From assembly GCA_023402355.1 (NCBI GenBank), contig JAEXCG010000067.1:1-32582 (forward strand): a stretch of DNA of 32,582 nt, written 5' to 3'. The position numbers were made by a program, and so were the translations under genes. The stretch is from Bacillota bacterium. Its GTDB lineage: Bacteria; Bacillota; Clostridia; Christensenellales; Aristaeellaceae. Below, in pieces: positions 22,290 through 30,621 of the stretch; the first letter of the stretch is position 1; the number at the start of each line of letters is the position of its first letter. The notes beneath the pieces were generated by a model that worked only from the letters and a program-made list of their open reading frames with translations, was not told the origin of the DNA and made no database searches.

Positions 22290-24059
22290 TCAATCTTCCG
22301 CCCAATAGCGGGGATAGGCGACGGCGTATTGTTCGTGATCCCAAAGGAGGAAGTCCGCCTCGTCAAAGAGCGCCTTTTCCTTTTGCGAGACGACGTAGGC
22401 CGCGCATTCCTCGGGGTTCGGTTCAAAATCCGCGAAGTTCTGATACGAAAACCAGTCGGTGTAATAGCCGGCCGGCTCGCCATCCTTGCCAGGCAGCTCC
22501 TTTTCGTCGTTCATCTCCTCGAGGTCGAGCCCCAACGCGACGGCGGCGATGAGGGGTACGATGATGTCCTCGTGGTCCGCGTCGCCCGGCGAGGTGATGT
22601 AGACGATGTCGAACTCATAGGGGAACGTCTTGATCGATTCGATCGCCTCGTAAAGGCCGGTGTGATAGTTTTCAGAGGTGTACTGCGCGTACTCTGGGCT
22701 GAAATAGGTGACGCACTGACCGGCAAAGCCGAACGCGTACATACAGGCGAGCACCAGAGAAAGCGCCTTGACGCGCTTTGCAATTTGATAGACGCCGTAA
22801 GCGCACAGGAGGATGAGGACGTAATAAACCCCGTTGGCGCGGTTCACGTTGGGGGAGCTGGTCAGCAGGCCGCAGACCGCCATGGCGATCAGCCAGGCCT
22901 CGACCAGAAAGGCCGCGTCGCGGTCGAGGCCGTCCGCGCTGCGATCAAGGCCTGAAAGCGCTAAGCGCCGTCTGTCCCGCACGAGCCAGACGAGGCCCAT
23001 GAGGAGCGCGGGAAAGGAGAAGATGTACATCGTGCGGTAGCCGGGCACGGAATTGAACGTGGAGGAATCGTAGCCCTGCAGGAACGTCACGCGCAGCCAC
23101 TCCGCTGCGTTTTGCGCAAAGGCCTGATACAGATCGTCCGCCATGAATGCGATTTCACTCGCGCGGGCGTTTTCGTCAAAGTATTGTAGGGTGATGGGGC
23201 CCCAATGCAGGGTATTCCAGTTGAAGGAGTTGATCATCATGGTGACGATGATCGGGGCGGAAATCAGCAGCCAGAGCGCGGCGCACAGGAGCACCTGCGG
23301 CCAGGTGGCGCGCTTTCGGCAGAGCAGGTAACCGGCGGCGATCAGCAGCAGCACGGGCGTCGAGTAGATCGCCACGCCGTAGGAGTACATGCAGAGCGCG
23401 AGCGGCACCATCGCGAGAAAGAGCGCCCAGCCGCGGCGCGGTTTTGCGCCGACTGCGAGCAGGTAGACGCCCAGCAGCAGGCAGTGCCCCATCAGGTTGC
23501 AGTCCAGCGCCCAGCGGCTCTGCATCATCTGCCAGGGATTGATACATACGAGAAAAAGAGCGAGCAGCGCGAAATACCGTCCGCGCAGTCTGCGCGCCAG
23601 GTCCCAGACGACGGGCAGCATCAGAAGGCTGACGCACAGCATCGGCAGGCGCATGGAAAACCGCGAGAGGCCGAGCGCCTTGAAGAAGGGGATGCACAGG
23701 TAGGAGTACAGCGCGCTCATCTGCCCATAGCCCCAGGCCCACAGGTGCGCGGGGTAGGAGGTGCCGAAGCGGTCGGTGCCGTACAGGGCCAGCGCGTAGC
23801 CGTCCACGGCGGCCATGGCGCCGTCCTGATTGAGACCCATGGGCAGCGTGCCGAAGCGCCACACGCGCACGAACACGCCCGATGCGAGCACGAGCGCAAA
23901 GATCACCCAGTAATAGCGCCGCAGCGCCGCATCGCAGAGCCTGCCCAGCCGGTCGATCCAGCCGACGGACGAAAGCCGACGGGCGGCGCGGGGACTGGCC
24001 GCGACGAGCAGCATCGCGATCATCAGGATTGTGAAGACGACGTTGAATGCGTAAAACAT
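22290..24059 (-). CDS. GT-C-like polytopic membrane glycosyltransferase, type A, second cassette
   Basis: 589 residues, about 12 hydrophobic segments and a C-terminal outside domain of roughly 110 residues. The first outside loop reads LPMGLNQDGAMAAVDGYAL, with the probable catalytic Asp at 79; the family usually has NQDEA here. WAWGYGQMSALYSYLCIPF and SMRLPM continue the GT39-like pattern known from Firmicutes. The substrate is unknown; a lipid-linked sugar donor is inferred from the family. The start at 24059 has AAGGAG 5 bases upstream; an ATG at 24149 overlaps the preceding gene. It is paralogous to the protein encoded at 25751-27514 (same loop, and both end in AYPxYWxED). It lies 25 bases after the type B gene of the first cassette. 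Confidence 0.83.
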   Translation of the reverse strand: MFYAFNVVFTILMIAMLLVAASPRAARRLSSVGWIDRLGRLCDAALRRYYWVIFALVLASGVFVRVWRFGTLPMGLNQDGAMAAVDGYALALYGTDRFGTSYPAHLWAWGYGQMSALYSYLCIPFFKALGLSRFSMRLPMLCVSLLMLPVVWDLARRLRGRYFALLALFLVCINPWQMMQSRWALDCNLMGHCLLLGVYLLAVGAKPRRGWALFLAMVPLALCMYSYGVAIYSTPVLLLIAAGYLLCRKRATWPQVLLCAALWLLISAPIIVTMMINSFNWNTLHWGPITLQYFDENARASEIAFMADDLYQAFAQNAAEWLRVTFLQGYDSSTFNSVPGYRTMYIFSFPALLMGLVWLVRDRRRLALSGLDRSADGLDRDAAFLVEAWLIAMAVCGLLTSSPNVNRANGVYYVLILLCAYGVYQIAKRVKALSLVLACMYAFGFAGQCVTYFSPEYAQYTSENYHTGLYEAIESIKTFPYEFDIVYITSPGDADHEDIIVPLIAAVALGLDLEEMNDEKELPGKDGEPAGYYTDWFSYQNFADFEPNPEECAAYVVSQKEKALFDEADFLLWDHEQYAVAYPRYWAED

Positions 24060-24084
24060 AGGATCTCCTTCGGCTTGTCGGAAC

Positions 24085-25746
24085 TTAATGAAGCGGTATA
24101 GCGGCACAAAAATCGCCAAATTCCATGACGTCGAAGGCGTCGACATCAAGGCCTATGAGTTCGTCGCTGCGCAGGATGTAGCAGCGGTTGGGTACGGGGG
24201 GAAGCCCCTCTGGTAGGCCGTAGTGAAAGCGCTTTGCGTAATCCGGTGTCTTGAGGAAACCGGCGGGCAGGTCAAAGGCAAAGACGGTCATCATCTCTGC
24301 GGCTGCCCCGGGGTTCTCGTGAGGGTATACGCGGGTTGTTACGTATACCTCGGATTCTCCATAGTCTGCCTCGTAATTTTGAACGGCATCTGCCGATTCT
24401 GGAAGACCTGAAAAATAAGTATTGTCTACCTCCAGCGGCATGCCGTGTATGTAAAAAGTAAAGAAAAAACCGATACAGCTGGCTGCAAGCAGAGACAGAA
24501 GCGCAGTATAGCAAACGGAACTGCGAAGGCGTGCTTCTTGCAGACCGGCGGCAGCGAGCAACAGCAGAAAGGGGAGGAGCAGCGCATAATGGAAGATGTC
24601 AGCGTTTGGTTCGAGAAAAAAGAACCCGCCAATAAGCGCTCCTAACACAGCTATACTTTGGCGCAGCGTGAGCATACGAGCGTCGCCTTTGCGCAGGCCA
24701 TGTCGGACAGATAGGGCGATCACACCCAAGACCGCGAGCGGTACGGTCATATAGTATGCCATGCCGTATCCGTCCGGTTTTACAAAGCCGCTGGCGGTAA
24801 GGTTTTCGCTGGTCGCCTGCTGAAACAGGACGTTTACGAGCGCCATATAGCCGGATTGGACTCCTTCTCCATAGGTGGAGGGCCATTGTAAGCCGGCGTG
24901 TTCGAAGATCTCGAAACGCGGTATAGAGAGAGGGCCTAGCGTAAAGCTCGAGAGAGCTAAGATATTTACGATCAGGGTGAGTCCGGCCGGCAAGGAGAGA
25001 ACTACGAAAAGGACGAATCCCAGCGCGGCGTCCGAGCGCCGCAGAAGCGTGCGGCAAGCACCGGTGATCAGAAAAAAGGCGACGAAGGCGAACATTGGAA
25101 GATAGAGCATATCCAATCCGTAGCAGGCAGCAGCCGCAAGCACGCAGGCTGCATAGAGCCAAGGACGGGACGAGAGAGCGCGTGCAAAGGCATACAACAC
25201 GACGGGCAACAGAAACAGCGCGGCGCTGGCGCTCATCGCCCAATGGCTTTGCTGAACGAGGTAAGGGCAAACGCAGGCGAGCGCGAGAGCCGCTAATCCC
25301 GGCGTTTCTCCGGCGATGCGGCGCGCCAGCCCGTAAAATGCCGCGAGCGAAAGGCAACTGAGCAGCGCGAGCGGCAGGCGGACCGCGAGCAAATTGAGGC
25401 CCATGACGCCGACGAACGGGAGGACGATCAGGCTGAGCAGCGAACCAGTCTGCGAAGCGCCCCATTGAGGGAAAAAGGCGGGCCAACCGCTACCAAAGGC
25501 TTGACTGCCGGTTGTGAGGAGGGCCCGCGCCTGCACCCCGACGAGCGCCTCCTCGGCAGAGAGACCGGACGGGACGCTCGTAAGGCGGAACAACCGCACA
25601 AAAAAGCCCAGAAGCAGCAAGACACAGGCGACGAGGCGTCGTCTGCGTACGGAGGGGAGGACGTTAACCTTACGTATACCGATCCCGGCAATCAGACAGA
25701 ATACGCCGGACAGAAGAAGCGATGCGACGCTGAACACGGTCATCAT
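24085..25746 (-). CDS. GT-C-like polytopic membrane glycosyltransferase, type B, first cassette
   Basis: 553 residues with about 12 hydrophobic segments and a short C-terminal soluble part. The first outside loop, SVPSGLSAEEALVGVQARAL, carries Glu 65 and Glu 66 and is nearly the same as in the second type B protein. WGASQTGSLLSLIVLP and VRLPL follow. The C-terminal region shares MTVFAFDLPAGFL and CYILRSDE-like segments with its paralogue. As in type A, the sugar and acceptor are unknown. The start at 25746 has GGAGG 9 bases upstream; the preceding stop lies only 4 bases before the start codon, so coupling is likely. GC content is clearly lower (about 55 percent in a sampled stretch) than in the second cassette. 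Confidence 0.8.
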   Translation of the reverse strand: MMTVFSVASLLLSGVFCLIAGIGIRKVNVLPSVRRRRLVACVLLLLGFFVRLFRLTSVPSGLSAEEALVGVQARALLTTGSQAFGSGWPAFFPQWGASQTGSLLSLIVLPFVGVMGLNLLAVRLPLALLSCLSLAAFYGLARRIAGETPGLAALALACVCPYLVQQSHWAMSASAALFLLPVVLYAFARALSSRPWLYAACVLAAAACYGLDMLYLPMFAFVAFFLITGACRTLLRRSDAALGFVLFVVLSLPAGLTLIVNILALSSFTLGPLSIPRFEIFEHAGLQWPSTYGEGVQSGYMALVNVLFQQATSENLTASGFVKPDGYGMAYYMTVPLAVLGVIALSVRHGLRKGDARMLTLRQSIAVLGALIGGFFFLEPNADIFHYALLLPFLLLLAAAGLQEARLRSSVCYTALLSLLAASCIGFFFTFYIHGMPLEVDNTYFSGLPESADAVQNYEADYGESEVYVTTRVYPHENPGAAAEMMTVFAFDLPAGFLKTPDYAKRFHYGLPEGLPPVPNRCYILRSDELIGLDVDAFDVMEFGDFCAAIPLH

Positions 25747-25750
25747 GCGA

Positions 25751-27514
25751 TCAATCCTCCAACCAATAGATCGGGTAGGCGACAAAGAACCGATCAAAAT
25801 CCCATATCTTATAGTCCTCGTCCTCAAATAGAGGGCGGTAAACTACAGGAGCAACGTGCACCGCACATTCTTCAGGATTTAGATCGTCAGCATTCATACT
25901 CCGCACCTCATATAGCTGCGAATAATACCAACCCGTAGGTTCTCCCTCAGCGTCTGTTAACTCGCATTCGTCCAAACGTTGCAGCGCATCTATCTCATGG
26001 GCAAACATTAACTGGCCCTCCATGATCTTGGGCGTCTCCAGGCTATCTGGACCCGCATAGACATAGTAGCGATCACAGTCCCAACCACGGCTGAAGGTGA
26101 GCGCCTCCTGCGCGCCGGAATGAAATTCCTGCGCGACTGCCCGGATATAACTCTCGTCGGTAAAGTACGTCTGCACCAAGCCCGAGAAGCAACAGAGCAG
26201 CATGAGTGCGACGCAGGGAAGAAAGATGCGTACGCGCTTGCTCATCCGGTATATCGCGTAGGCCGCACACAGCATAAGGTAGTAATAGATGTAATTTGCG
26301 CGATTCACGTTGCAGTCCAGTGAGAACAGTGCGACCACAGTGGCGGCCGCCAGCGCACACAGGATAATCATGCCACCGGCACAAAATTCGTCATTTGGAT
26401 GCGAAGAGCGTGCGACGCGTCGTCTGTCATACCAGAGCCAGACAGTTCCAAGCAAAATAGCAGGCATCATAAAGGGATAGAGCGTGTTGTAGGCAGGGAT
26501 GGCATTGTAGGCACCTTCGTCCTTCAATAGGCCGGACTGAAAAAAGGTGCTTTGAAGCGCTGTGAGCGCATTGGAAAAGAAAATTTCGCCCACGTTGTTC
26601 CTCATAAATACGAGATCGCCTGAGCGCGTAGACTTCGCACACAGCGGTAACGTGAACGGCCCCAGATGCATCGTCTCCCAACCCAAGGCATTGATCGCCA
26701 TGGTGAGCAGAAAGGGACCGCCTACGGCGAGAAAAATGGCGATGCAAAGAGCGAGATCAAACCAGCGGACACGGCGTTTCACTGCGTAATAAACGGCGAG
26801 TGCAACGAGCAACAGCGGGACCACGAGCGAGGCAAGGCCATACGCGTAAAGCGATAAACCAAACACGGCCATAGACAGGTACAGCGCCCAGCGCTTATTT
26901 CGTCCCAGAAAGAGCAAATAGCAGCCGAGCAGCAGTACGTGAGGGAACAGGTTTGCTTCCAGCGCCCAGCGACTCTGCAGGATATGCCATGGACATACTG
27001 CGGCAAAGAAGAGTACGATCAACGCATAACCACGGCCCAACATGCGGCGAGCGAAATCCCAGAGGACGACAAGCGAAAGGAGGCTAACCGTCAGCATAGG
27101 CAAACGCAATGTGAGTTTGCTCAGGCCGAACAACTTGACGACCGGCACGAGCAGATAGGAGTACAGTGTGCTCATCTGCATGGTCTGCCACGACTCGAAA
27201 TAGGTCGGCAGAGAGGTGCCGTATTGATCCACGCCGCCGTGAGCGAGGCAAAGCGCCTCGACGCCGGCCCAAGCGCCATCCTGATTGAGCCCAAGCGGGA
27301 GCTCGGGGAAACGATATACGCGCACGACGATACCAAGCACGAGTGTCAGCGCAAAGAGCGGCCAGTAGTAACGAACTGCAAAACGTTCCGCCGCATCCCC
27401 CAGACGGGAGATCCAGCCGATGCGCTCCAGCCGTGCGCTGGTCCGTGGGCTCGCGCCGACTAGGAGCATTGCAAGCAGCGCAAACATAAAGAATGTCATC
27501 TGTGTACTGAGCAT
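25751..27514 (-). CDS. GT-C-like polytopic membrane glycosyltransferase, type A, first cassette
   Basis: 587 residues, about 12 hydrophobic segments. The first outside loop is LPLGLNQDGAWAGVEALCL with the probable catalytic Asp at 79, exactly where it is in the second type A protein. It is followed by WQTMQMSTLYSYLLVP and TLRLPM. A C-terminal outside domain of about 110 residues ends in FVAYPIYWLED, like its paralogue, and shares NPEECA with it. Function is by analogy with GT39/PMT-like enzymes using lipid-linked sugars. The start at 27514 follows a GAGGAAGG site; an ATG at 27577 would overlap the hydrolase gene. It is second in the operon, 17 bases after the hydrolase. GC content is lower than in its paralogue. 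Confidence 0.83.
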   Translation of the reverse strand: MLSTQMTFFMFALLAMLLVGASPRTSARLERIGWISRLGDAAERFAVRYYWPLFALTLVLGIVVRVYRFPELPLGLNQDGAWAGVEALCLAHGGVDQYGTSLPTYFESWQTMQMSTLYSYLLVPVVKLFGLSKLTLRLPMLTVSLLSLVVLWDFARRMLGRGYALIVLFFAAVCPWHILQSRWALEANLFPHVLLLGCYLLFLGRNKRWALYLSMAVFGLSLYAYGLASLVVPLLLVALAVYYAVKRRVRWFDLALCIAIFLAVGGPFLLTMAINALGWETMHLGPFTLPLCAKSTRSGDLVFMRNNVGEIFFSNALTALQSTFFQSGLLKDEGAYNAIPAYNTLYPFMMPAILLGTVWLWYDRRRVARSSHPNDEFCAGGMIILCALAAATVVALFSLDCNVNRANYIYYYLMLCAAYAIYRMSKRVRIFLPCVALMLLCCFSGLVQTYFTDESYIRAVAQEFHSGAQEALTFSRGWDCDRYYVYAGPDSLETPKIMEGQLMFAHEIDALQRLDECELTDAEGEPTGWYYSQLYEVRSMNADDLNPEECAVHVAPVVYRPLFEDEDYKIWDFDRFFVAYPIYWLED

Positions 27515-27531
27515 GTAGACCTTCCTCTTTA

Positions 27532-28323
27532 TCAAAATCCTGTTTCGCGCAAAAATCGCACGCACTCTTCGGGCCACGCCCCGACCAGCGGCTCGCCCTG
27601 CGCGAGCCCCAAACCGTGGCGGCCGTGCGGGTATACGTGCAGCGAGAAGGGCGTGGAGTTCCTTGCGAGCGCCTCACAGAGCATCAGGCTGTTTTGAACG
27701 GGCACGCCCGCGTCGTCCGCGGTGTGCCACACGAAGCAGGGCGGAGCGCCCTTGCCCGCTTGCAGCTCCAGAGAATGCGCCCGGCGCGCGGCGGGATCGT
27801 CCGCGAGCGGCCCCAGCAAGTTTTCGCGTGAGCCGGCATGGGCGTACGCTCCCATAGAGACGACCGGGTAGCATAAGATGGCGGCGTCGGGCCGCGCGCT
27901 TTCCCGCTCCACGGGGTCCGGGCTCGCTTCGTCGCCCGGCCAGCCGTCCTCCATCAGCGCTGCGCAGCCCGCGAGGTGCCCGCCCGCGGAAAAGCCGAGG
28001 ACGGCGATCTTGTCCTTCGCCACGCCGAGCTGCGCGGCGTGATGGCGCACGAGGCGAATGGCGCGGCGCGCATCGAGCAGCGGCACGGGCGCGCGGTAAG
28101 GCGCGACGCGATAGGAGAGCACGAACGCGCTGATGCCGCTGTCGTTCAGCATTTTCGCGACGGGCAGGCCCTCGTGCTCCGCGCGCATGGCGTATCCCCC
28201 GCCGGGAAGCACGACGACGACGCCCCGGGCGGCCTCTACCAGGCAGGGCGTGAGACCGGGCGCCCGCTGGCCGAGCGCCGCGTCAAAGCCGGGCGCGCCG
28301 TCTTTCCAAAGGGGTATTTCCAT
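27532..28323 (-). CDS. Alpha/beta hydrolase, BD-FAE/acetyl-esterase-like
   Basis: 263 residues. The oxyanion motif PGGGY lies at 40-44, the nucleophile Ser at 112 in GFSAGG, the acidic residue at Asp 203 or 204 (HTADDAGVP) and the catalytic His at 236 (GRHGLG). This pattern is that of small carbohydrate-active esterases of the BD-FAE/xylan acetyl-esterase type. It has no signal peptide, so it would act in the cytoplasm, perhaps removing acyl groups from sugars; the actual ester is unknown. The start at 28323 has GAGAGGA upstream and gives the usual N terminus MEIPLWKDGAPG. It is the first gene of an operon with four GT-C-like membrane proteins, which suggests a linked role in envelope sugar metabolism. 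Confidence 0.87.
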   Translation of the reverse strand: MEIPLWKDGAPGFDAALGQRAPGLTPCLVEAARGVVVVLPGGGYAMRAEHEGLPVAKMLNDSGISAFVLSYRVAPYRAPVPLLDARRAIRLVRHHAAQLGVAKDKIAVLGFSAGGHLAGCAALMEDGWPGDEASPDPVERESARPDAAILCYPVVSMGAYAHAGSRENLLGPLADDPAARRAHSLELQAGKGAPPCFVWHTADDAGVPVQNSLMLCEALARNSTPFSLHVYPHGRHGLGLAQGEPLVGAWPEECVRFLRETGF

Positions 28324-28352
28324 CTTTTCGTCCTCTCCCTGCGCTGTGATAG

Positions 28353-28367
28353 GCGGCGATTCGCCGC
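28353..28367. promoter_or_regulatory. 15-base pseudopalindrome in the leader of the hydrolase operon
   Basis: GCGGCGA, one base, then TCGCCGC. It lies about 7-21 bases after the expected transcription start of the minus-strand operon, a usual place for a repressor operator. No regulator is encoded nearby. Confidence 0.35.
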
Positions 28368-28380
28368 AAAAACCGCTTTT

Positions 28381-28409
28381 ATGATACCACACGCGCGTAG
28401 GATGTGAAA
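28381..28409 (-). promoter_or_regulatory. Promoter of the hydrolase/GT-C operon
   Basis: On the minus strand TTTCAC (28404-28409) and TATCAT (28381-28386) are separated by 17 bases. The -35 is weak, so activity may be low or regulated. Confidence 0.5.
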
Positions 28410-28458
28410 GCCTTTTGCATATTTGGATCGCAAAAGAGATGCTTTGAACGCCCAGCTA

Positions 28459-28487
28459 TTGTGCAGGTTCTGCCGCCCTGCTAGAAT
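28459..28487 (+). promoter_or_regulatory. Promoter of hflK-hflC
   Basis: TTGTGC (28459-28464) and TAGAAT (28482-28487) with a 17-base spacer, about 50 bases before the hflK start. Confidence 0.7.
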
Positions 28488-28538
28488 CAAACCACAGGAT
28501 GTACCTGAAACGCAGAGGAGAAAGACGAGGGGGAAAAG

Positions 28539-29486
28539 ATGAAAAGGAAAGTATCGGTTGCGCTCATCGTCGCGATTGCGCTCGTCGCCGTGGCCGCGCT
28601 GACGGGGGTAAGCGGGTTTTACCGCGTCGGCCAGGGCGAGGAGGCGCTCGTGCTCACCTTTGGGCGCGTGACGGACCACAAGGGGCCGGGCCTTCTGTGG
28701 TACTGTCCGCTGATTCAGGAGGTGAAGGCGGAGTCGGTGACGACCATCCATACGATGGAGTACGGCTTCAGGACGACCCAGACCGGCGGCACGACCGTGG
28801 GCGCGCAGTACGCGGACAACACGGACGAGGGCGTCATGCTCACCGGCGACAACAGCATCGTGCAGGTGGAGGCGATCTACCAGTACACGATTTCCGACGT
28901 GAAGGAGTACCTGTACGACGTGGACGACCCGCTGACGACCATGCATCTCGCGTTTGAGGCGGTGCTGCGGCGCAACATTCAAAGCCGCCCGCTGGACGAC
29001 GCCCTATTAAATAAGGAAGAGATCGAGCGGCAGGTGCTGCCCGACTTTCAGCGGATGATCGACAGCTACAAGATGGGCGTCACGATCCGCGGCGTGCGCA
29101 TTCAGAACATTTCCGTGCCCGCGGACGTGACCGCGGCCTACGAGGACGTGAACAACGCCAAGAACGAAAAGACGCGCAAGCTGGACGAGGCCGAGCGCTA
29201 CCAGAACGAGGTGCTGCCCGCCGCGCGCAGCCGCGCCTATCAGACGCTGCAGGAGGCGGAGAGCTACCGCGCGGATCAGGTGGCGAAGGCGACGGCGGAG
29301 GTGTCCGTATTCAAGAGCATCTACGAAAAATATCGCCTGGCCCCGCAGGTCACGAAGGACCGCCTGACGATCGAGACGCTGGAGCGCGTGCTTTCGGGCG
29401 CGGACAGGAAGTTCATCGTGGGCGGCGAGGACGGCACGCTCAAGCTGCTGCCGCTTGACGGCGAGAAAGGGGGGACGGGGCTGTGA
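28539..29486 (+). CDS. hflK: SPFH/band 7 protein HflK (FtsH modulator)
   Basis: 315 residues. One N-terminal membrane segment (about 7-27) is followed by a band 7/SPFH domain starting FYRVGQGEEALVLTFGRV. IQNISVPADVTAAYEDVNNAKNEK and the charged alanine-rich coiled coil after it (about 195-250) match HflK. With HflC it forms a large complex in the membrane that surrounds FtsH and limits its access to membrane protein substrates. No ftsH gene is seen here. GAGGGGG precedes the ATG. The end of the gene overlaps the GTG start of hflC (GTGA), so the two proteins are probably made in equal amounts. The glycine/proline-rich N-terminal extension found in enterobacterial HflK is absent. Confidence 0.87.
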   Translation: MKRKVSVALIVAIALVAVAALTGVSGFYRVGQGEEALVLTFGRVTDHKGPGLLWYCPLIQEVKAESVTTIHTMEYGFRTTQTGGTTVGAQYADNTDEGVMLTGDNSIVQVEAIYQYTISDVKEYLYDVDDPLTTMHLAFEAVLRRNIQSRPLDDALLNKEEIERQVLPDFQRMIDSYKMGVTIRGVRIQNISVPADVTAAYEDVNNAKNEKTRKLDEAERYQNEVLPAARSRAYQTLQEAESYRADQVAKATAEVSVFKSIYEKYRLAPQVTKDRLTIETLERVLSGADRKFIVGGEDGTLKLLPLDGEKGGTGL

Positions 29487-30505
29487 ACGGATTCAACACG
29501 AACCAGGACGCGGGCCGGCAAAGCACGGACGGCCGCGCGCCGCACAGGCAGTTTCCGGCCCTGCGCATCGTCGCTGCGGCGCTGTGCGTGGTCGCGGCGC
29601 TGATCCTGCTCTCACAGAGCCTGTACGTCGTCGGCGAGGCGGAGCAGGCGGTCGTCTCGCGCTTCGGCGTGATTCGCGACATCGTGGTCGCGCCGGACAA
29701 CGACTTTCACGAGCGCTACCCCAACCTCTACGACGACAAGCGCATTTCGCTCGATTCGATCAACGTGAAGCACTCGACCGGCCTGATGCTCAAGGTGCCG
29801 TTCGTGGATAAGGTGGAAAAGATTTCGGACCGCCTGTTCACCTATGTTTCCGACAGCGAGGTGGTCAATACCAGCGAGAAGAAGCAGTATTACATCACCA
29901 CCTACGCGCAGTACCAGATCGCCGACCCGGCGCTGTACTCGCTCTCGTTTTCCAACGCGAGCCGGGCGGAGCTCTACCTGGACAACCTGATTCACCCGAT
30001 CATCGTGCAGAGCATCAACCGCCTGAGCGCGGACGACTTCGTGAGCAACAAGGAGCGGCTCAACGAGGCGCTGGCACAGGGGCTGCAGCAGATCAACGAG
30101 GACGTGTGCATCTCCGGCATCGAGGTGGTAGACCTGCAGGTGCACCGCACGAGCCTGCCGCCCGCGAACATCGAAAGCACCTACGCGCGCATGACGGCCG
30201 ACCGCACGAAGGTCGCCCAGCAGCTTCGCTCCGAGGGCGAGGAGGCGTACAACAAGGCGGTTTCCGACGCGGATTTGGAGGCGCACCGGCTGGAGGCGGA
30301 CGCCGTCGCCCAGGCGGGCCGGATTCGCGGCGAGGCGGACGCGGCGGCGATGGAAATCTACGCCGAGGCGTATCAGCTCGACCCGGCGTTTTACACCTAC
30401 TGGCGGGCGCTGCAGGCGATGGAGACGTCCCTTGCGGAGGGTTCCACGCTCGTGCTGACGCCGGACCACCCGCTCTTTGAGGGCATCGTGAAGTATCTGA
30501 AGTGA
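29483..30505 (+). CDS. hflC: SPFH/band 7 protein HflC (FtsH modulator)
   Basis: 340 residues. A 27-residue polar N terminus precedes one membrane segment (about 28-48) and the band 7 domain, starting LYVVGEAEQAVVSRFGVI. RLFTYVSDSEVVNTSEKKQYYI and the coiled coil IESTYARMTADRTKVAQQLRSEG (in parts) match HflC, as do EADAAAMEIYAEAYQLDPAFYTYWRAL pieces near the C terminus. It partners with HflK. The start is GTG at 29483, overlapping the hflK stop by 4 bases. Between the first two strands of the domain lies a longer loop (about residues 70-95, PDNDFHERYPNLYDDKR) than in enterobacterial HflC. A double hairpin terminator follows. Confidence 0.87.
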   Translation: MNGFNTNQDAGRQSTDGRAPHRQFPALRIVAAALCVVAALILLSQSLYVVGEAEQAVVSRFGVIRDIVVAPDNDFHERYPNLYDDKRISLDSINVKHSTGLMLKVPFVDKVEKISDRLFTYVSDSEVVNTSEKKQYYITTYAQYQIADPALYSLSFSNASRAELYLDNLIHPIIVQSINRLSADDFVSNKERLNEALAQGLQQINEDVCISGIEVVDLQVHRTSLPPANIESTYARMTADRTKVAQQLRSEGEEAYNKAVSDADLEAHRLEADAVAQAGRIRGEADAAAMEIYAEAYQLDPAFYTYWRALQAMETSLAEGSTLVLTPDHPLFEGIVKYLK

Positions 30506-30512
30506 ACAAAGC

Positions 30513-30536
30513 GGCCGCCGGCAATTGCCGGCGGCC
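30513..30536. terminator. First of two hairpins after hflC
   Basis: GGCCGCCGGC and GCCGGCGGCC form a 10-bp stem with an AATT loop. On the minus strand it is followed by GCTTTGTT, so it may act as a weak terminator for the facing anti-sigma-like gene. Confidence 0.55.
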
Positions 30537-30537
30537 C

Positions 30538-30568
30538 GGGCGCGGCCTCGTGGCCGCGCCCTGTTTTT
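30538..30568 (+). terminator. Rho-independent terminator of hflK-hflC
   Basis: GGGCGCGGCC (30538-30547), TCGT loop and GGCCGCGCCC (30552-30561), followed by TGTTTTT. The stem is perfect over 10 bp. Confidence 0.9.
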
Positions 30569-30621
30569 GGCTTTTAAGGGGTATGCGCGCTGCAACCACG
30601 CGCGCAAGACGTGTGAGAGAA

